From contig JAJTDZ010000002.1 of the NCBI GenBank assembly GCA_021298245.1, positions 122,540 to 186,539 of the forward strand: DNA of 64,000 bases, written 5' to 3'. The notes beneath the pieces are model-generated. The model ran no database searches. It saw only the letters and a program-made list of their open reading frames with translations, and was not told the origin of the DNA. Shown here in pieces: positions 60,624 through 64,000 of the stretch (its first letter is position 1; every line of letters begins with the position of its first letter). The stretch is from Algoriphagus sp. Its GTDB lineage: Bacteria; Bacteroidota; Bacteroidia; Cytophagales; Cyclobacteriaceae. A program made the position numbers and the translations under genes.

Positions 60624-61154
60624 ATGAATAAATCATTGAAAATTGTACTTTTACTTTTCCTTGTAGGGGTTTCTGAGCCAGTATTTGCCCAAAAATTTGG
60701 ATATATTGATTCAGAATATATTCTCAATAAGCATCCAGATTACAAACTCGTGCAAGAGGAATTAAAAAAATTGAGTGAGGAATGGAAAAAAGAGGCACAA
60801 AGTTTGGACCAAGAAATAAAAGAGCTTTCCGCTCAACTTAAAGCAGAAGAAGTATTGCTCACGGAGGAGATGTATCAAAAAAGGATGGAGCAAATCAAAG
60901 CAAAGCAAAAGGCTTCGCAAGAGTTTAATAGCCGAATATTTGGAATTGATGGAACCTACTACCAGAAACAAGCAGAGCTCCTTCAACCTCTCCAATCTAA
61001 AATCTACGATGCCATAGAACGGGTGTCTAGAAAAAATAACCTTGCTGTTCTTTTTGATAAAGCGGCAGGACCCTCGGCAATTATTTATACAGATCCAAGA
61101 CACGATTATTCAGAATTTGTCTTGGAGGAATTAGGAATTGAAGACAACAATTAA
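60624..61154 (+). CDS. Skp/OmpH-family periplasmic chaperone (first copy)
   Basis: 176-residue exported chaperone that holds unfolded outer-membrane proteins. A signal peptide (LKIVLLLFLVGVSEPVFAQ) is followed by KFGYIDSEYILNKHPDYK, the Skp core strand. A long charged coiled-coil arm spans about 45-120 (LSEEWKKEAQSLDQEIKELSAQ). The C-terminal core has NNLAVLFDKAAGPSAIIYTDP. It lies 87 bases after bamA and 11 bases before the second copy. Confidence 0.92.
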   Translation: MNKSLKIVLLLFLVGVSEPVFAQKFGYIDSEYILNKHPDYKLVQEELKKLSEEWKKEAQSLDQEIKELSAQLKAEEVLLTEEMYQKRMEQIKAKQKASQEFNSRIFGIDGTYYQKQAELLQPLQSKIYDAIERVSRKNNLAVLFDKAAGPSAIIYTDPRHDYSEFVLEELGIEDNN

Positions 61155-61165
61155 ATAAAAAAACG

Positions 61166-61708
61166 ATGAAAGTAAATGTTCTTTTAGCCACTCTAGCCCT
61201 GCTATTGTTCGGCTTTACTACCCAGGCGCAAACCCTCAAAATCGGCTACACCAGTGTAGAATTAATTATGGATTTGATGCCAGAAATGGAGCAAATTGGA
61301 GCTGATGTTCAAGATTATCAAACCCAACTGCAAACCAATATCCAAACCAAGGCTGCAGATTTTCAAAAGCAAGTGGAGGCTTACCAACAGGCTGCAGCTA
61401 CCATGACCGAAACAGCAAGAGCTGCAAAAGAGCAGGAATTGACCAAGCTTCGTGACGATCTCCAAAAGTACGAGCAAGATGCACAGGTTTCTTACCAAAG
61501 AAAACTTCAGGAGTTACTTGAGCCCGTACAAACAAAGGTGATCAATGCCATCAATGCAGTAGCTGCTGAAAACAACTATACCCACATCTTTGCTGAGACA
61601 GCAGGACAATCTCCTATTCTACTTTACACCAAAGAAGAGGATAAATTCACAGAGTTAGTTTTGGCTAAATTGGGAATTGAAATTCCCAAAGCTCCAGCGC
61701 AAAAGTAG
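61166..61708 (+). CDS. Skp/OmpH-family periplasmic chaperone (second copy)
   Basis: 180-residue paralogue of the preceding gene. The signal peptide ends in GFTTQAQ, and the core starts TLKIGYTSVELIMDLMPEME. The coiled-coil arm at about 45-120 is rich in Gln, Lys and Ala (QTKAADFQKQVEAYQQAAATM). The core ends with NNYTHIFAETAGQSPILLYTK. Two Skp copies side by side downstream of bamA are normal in Bacteroidota. The two proteins differ strongly in the arm, so they may have different clients. A terminator follows. Confidence 0.92.
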   Translation: MKVNVLLATLALLLFGFTTQAQTLKIGYTSVELIMDLMPEMEQIGADVQDYQTQLQTNIQTKAADFQKQVEAYQQAAATMTETARAAKEQELTKLRDDLQKYEQDAQVSYQRKLQELLEPVQTKVINAINAVAAENNYTHIFAETAGQSPILLYTKEEDKFTELVLAKLGIEIPKAPAQK

Positions 61709-61752
61709 GCTGAGCGCTTCTAGAAACTACCTTCGGATTTCATTGAAAATGT

Positions 61753-61781
61753 AAAAGGCCCCATGTTTTGGGGCCTTTTTT
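61753..61781. terminator. Bidirectional terminator between skp and the pseudouridine synthase gene
   Basis: AAAAGGCCCC (61753-61762) pairs with GGGGCCTTTT around ATGTTTT, followed by further T. It overlaps the stop codon of the convergent gene, and the A-run on the other side lets it work for both. Confidence 0.85.
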
Positions 61782-63174
61782 AGTGTTTATGATACTTCAG
61801 CCGTATTACTTCTTGTTCGGTGAGGAATCGATAATGTCCTCTTTTCAAATCTTTCTTATCTAAGCCAGCATACATTACCCGATCTAAGCCTACCACCTCA
61901 TACCCAAAATGGGCAAAAATTCTTCTAACTATCCTATTTCTTCCAATATGGATTTCAAGGCCTAATATCGTCCTATCCTTAGATAGTACCTGCATATCAT
62001 CTACTTTCACTTCCCCATCTTCCAGGGTGATTCCCTCTAGGATAGCTTCCTCGTCTTTCTGGGTAAGCGCCTTGTCCAGGGTTACTTGATAGATTTTTTT
62101 TATTTCATTGGAGGGATGTGAAAGCTTAGCTGCCAATTCTCCATCGTTGGTAAATAACAATAGCCCAGTTGTGTTTCTATCCAATCTGCCAACAGGAAAT
62201 ATTCGTTCTTCACAGGCATTCTCTACCAAGGCCATAACGGTTTTTCGATCCATGGGATCTTCGGTGGTGGTGATGAAATCCTTAGGCTTATTGAGCAATA
62301 CGTAAACTGGTTTTTCTGGATTAATTCGCTTTCCCTCAAACACTACTTGGTCCGATCTCCTTACCTTATACCCAAGTTCTTTGATTACCTCTCCGTTGAC
62401 AATAACCAATCCTTTCTGAATCAATTCATCTGCCTCCCTTCGGCTACAAATCCCAGAATTGGAAATATACTTGTTGAGTCGAATCAAGTCCTCCCCATCC
62501 TTGGTGCTTTTTTGCTGTGCTACCTTGTCAAAGGAATAGTTGGGTCGATCCGCATTGAGCGCAATGTACTTACTCCGATTTTTACCAAATCCTCGCTTTT
62601 CTCCAGTAGGCTTAGAAGAAAAATTCTCCTCTGTCTTTCCAAATACAGGTTGTTGATCCTTCCCTCTTCCTTTATAAACCAGTTTCTCATTTGAAAAAGA
62701 AGAAGAAGCATCCTTCTTCTCCCTACCTCTTCCGTATTTCTCCTTGGGTGAGTTGCTAGGTTCTTCAGCACCAAAGTTTCTTATTTTATTTCCTTGGGGC
62801 TTTTCTCCTCTAAGAGGATCTTTATGCGTTCCAAAAGTTTTTTTGTTCCTGTCTTTTGAAGAGTTGGTGTTCCAAGAATTAGACTTTTTCGAAAAGCTAT
62901 CTCCGTATTTTTTTTCTTCTCTTTCTTTAAAAGGGGAATTATCGAAGGCAGACTTTTGGTTTTCCCTATTTTCCTTAAAAAATTTACCCTTTGAGGAAGG
63001 GCTACTTCCGGAAGTTTCTTTTTTCTGTCTAGAGAAGGGGCTTTTTTCTGAAAATTTTCCTTTCTCTTCCAAAGGAGCTTCTTTTCCTCCTTTTTGATTT
63101 TTCTTTTGGAAAGGAGCAGTCTCTTCCAACTTCTCTTCCTTAAAAAATGGCTTTTTTGAATTATTTTTTTTCAT
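61780..63174 (-). CDS. RluB/RsuA-type pseudouridine synthase with a long disordered N-terminus
   Basis: RNA pseudouridine synthase (464 aa). The C-terminal half has an S4 RNA-binding domain (about 235-290, LNKYISNSGICSRREADELI). The catalytic domain with FPVGRLDRNTTGLLLFTNDG holds the catalytic aspartate; KIYQVTLDK and IHIGRNRIVRRIFAHFGY are the further RluB/RsuA landmarks. It probably modifies 23S rRNA. The first 225 or so residues are a low-complexity run of Lys, Ser, Glu, Phe, Gly and Asn with repeated K-x-x-F-x-K patterns and no fold. The track's start is 12 codons upstream; ATG 63174 is preferred. Plus-strand ORFs inside (for example 62744-63097) mirror the low-complexity part. Confidence 0.9.
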   Translation of the reverse strand: MKKNNSKKPFFKEEKLEETAPFQKKNQKGGKEAPLEEKGKFSEKSPFSRQKKETSGSSPSSKGKFFKENRENQKSAFDNSPFKEREEKKYGDSFSKKSNSWNTNSSKDRNKKTFGTHKDPLRGEKPQGNKIRNFGAEEPSNSPKEKYGRGREKKDASSSFSNEKLVYKGRGKDQQPVFGKTEENFSSKPTGEKRGFGKNRSKYIALNADRPNYSFDKVAQQKSTKDGEDLIRLNKYISNSGICSRREADELIQKGLVIVNGEVIKELGYKVRRSDQVVFEGKRINPEKPVYVLLNKPKDFITTTEDPMDRKTVMALVENACEERIFPVGRLDRNTTGLLLFTNDGELAAKLSHPSNEIKKIYQVTLDKALTQKDEEAILEGITLEDGEVKVDDMQVLSKDRTILGLEIHIGRNRIVRRIFAHFGYEVVGLDRVMYAGLDKKDLKRGHYRFLTEQEVIRLKYHKH

Positions 63175-63295
63175 GGCATTGCAGCATCCCTGCTGTAGTT
63201 TTGAAGACACGAACCCCTGCTACATTACAAAGGCGCTTTAAGATTGTAAAGGTACGGCTCTTTCAGCAATAGCGGACCTAGAATCAAAATTTTAT

Positions 63296-64000
63296 TTACT
63301 TTTTACTTTTATTTTTATAATAATATTCTGTAGCAAGGCGTACAGAACCTTGGCTAAGCAAGAGGGCTTGCGCCTCTTCGTATCCTATCCCTGTAGCTTC
63401 CATGATCATTTGGGTACCCCTATCCACCAATTTGGCATTGGAAAGCTGCATATCTACCATTTTATTCCCCTTTACTCTACCCAGTTGGATCATCACTGCG
63501 GTAGATATCATATTGAGCACCAACTTCTGAGCAGTGCCTGACTTCATCCGCGTACTTCCAGTGACAAACTCAGGGCCTACAACTACCTCAATAGGGAAAG
63601 TCACCTCTCGAGCAAGGGGAGAATCCGGGTTGCACGTGATACAGGCCGTAAGTAGCCCCATTTCCTTGGCCTTTTTTACTCCTCCGATTACGTAGGGGGT
63701 AGTTCCCGAGGCGGCTATGCCAATGACGGTGTCTAAGGTAGAAAAACCAAAAGCTTGAATATCCTTCCAGGCTTGATGGGGATCGTCTTCTGCATGTTCT
63801 ACAGCCTTTCTTATGGCGGAATCTCCCCCTGCAATGAGTCCTATGACCCATTCGTGAGGTACTCCATAGGTAGGCGGGCATTCTGAGGCATCCAAAATTC
63901 CCAATCGTCCGCTCGTACCAGCACCGATATAAAAAAGTCTACCTCCTTCTCGCATTCTAACCACAATCTGATCTACCAAGGAAGAAAGCTGTGGAATAAT
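63296..64000 (-). CDS. murQ: N-acetylmuramic acid 6-phosphate etherase (5' end outside window)
   Basis: Cleaves the lactyl ether of MurNAc 6-phosphate during recycling of peptidoglycan. The visible 234 residues, open to the window's edge, include GGRLFYIGAGTSGRLGILDASECPPT, of which FYIGAGTSGRLG is the SIS-domain phosphosugar site. GLIAGGDSAIRKAVEHAEDD with the catalytic glutamate region, GIAASGTTPYVIGG and TGSTRMKSGTAQKLVLNM follow, all typical of MurQ. The track's start is a TTG at 63979; the frame continues beyond it, so about 40-60 residues are missing. It is the last gene on the minus strand before the gap of 121 bases to the pseudouridine synthase. Confidence 0.93.
   Translation of the reverse strand: MIPQLSSLVDQIVVRMREGGRLFYIGAGTSGRLGILDASECPPTYGVPHEWVIGLIAGGDSAIRKAVEHAEDDPHQAWKDIQAFGFSTLDTVIGIAASGTTPYVIGGVKKAKEMGLLTACITCNPDSPLAREVTFPIEVVVGPEFVTGSTRMKSGTAQKLVLNMISTAVMIQLGRVKGNKMVDMQLSNAKLVDRGTQMIMEATGIGYEEAQALLLSQGSVRLATEYYYKNKSKK

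Noticed and set aside
62744-63097. 117-aa plus-strand ORF opposite the pseudouridine synthase N-terminus
   Set aside because: It mirrors the Lys/Ser/Phe-rich repeat on the other strand; the minus frame leads directly into the S4 domain.

Overview
The window is chromosomal DNA from a member of the Bacteroidota, most likely the order Cytophagales (a Cyclobacteriaceae/Algoriphagus-like relative). The reasons are the type IX secretion genes (porP, gldK-L-M-N, porW/sprE, porG), a Bacteroidota-style ATP synthase operon without beta and epsilon, the long Bacteroidota forms of PurM and NusB, many lipoprotein signal peptides, and promoters that fit the Bacteroidota TTTG / TAnnTTTG pattern instead of -35/-10 boxes. 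No tRNA, rRNA, insertion sequence, prophage or CRISPR array was seen. Nearly all of it is vertically inherited housekeeping DNA. The family assignments are read from motifs by eye; no database search was run.

Layout: 1-632 is the tail of an M1 aminopeptidase. 1069-8583 (all minus) holds metK, a small membrane protein plus a six-cysteine lipoprotein, htpG, a YeeZ-like NAD(P)-binding protein, a fatty acid hydroxylase-like protein and bshA. 8760-14656 holds an M24 peptidase lipoprotein, the purM - ceramidase-like - short DUF983 run, a convergent UbiA-like membrane protein and an SGNH hydrolase. 14725-20422 (minus) is atpZ-I-B-E-F-H-A-G. 20547-27350 (plus) is porW/sprE, a class A penicillin-binding protein and uvrC. 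27365-34976 (minus) is DUF4271 - hemD - porP - gldK-L-M-N, the type IX core.

35220-39584 (plus) carries hemW, a DciA-like gene, and a three-gene partner-switching module (membrane SpoIIE phosphatase, STAS protein, HATPase kinase) with no sigma factor beside it. 39672-43051 holds two periplasmic PPIC-type foldases, followed by a convergent ABC exporter and then leucine dehydrogenase. 46260-50187 is nusB - ytxH - DUF1573 - yajC - ybbR - coaE. Then come serS and a lipoprotein (minus), a 2-oxoglutarate oxygenase with a chromate-type transporter (plus), and the envelope cluster CBS protein - nadK - porG - uppS - bamA - skp - skp. The window ends with an RluB-type pseudouridine synthase and the 3' part of murQ (both minus).

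The common theme is building the cell envelope. BamA, two Skp-like chaperones and two SurA-like foldases deliver outer-membrane proteins; PorG, PorP, PorW and GldKLMN make up much of the type IX secretion and gliding machine; UppS, PBP1A and MurQ serve peptidoglycan. Points that deserve a second look are the six-cysteine lipoprotein with exactly mirror-symmetric 10-10-12-10-10 cysteine spacing, the frameshift that splits bamA, the sigma-less partner-switching module, a shortened DUF983 gene, and an M24 peptidase with a changed metal ligand.
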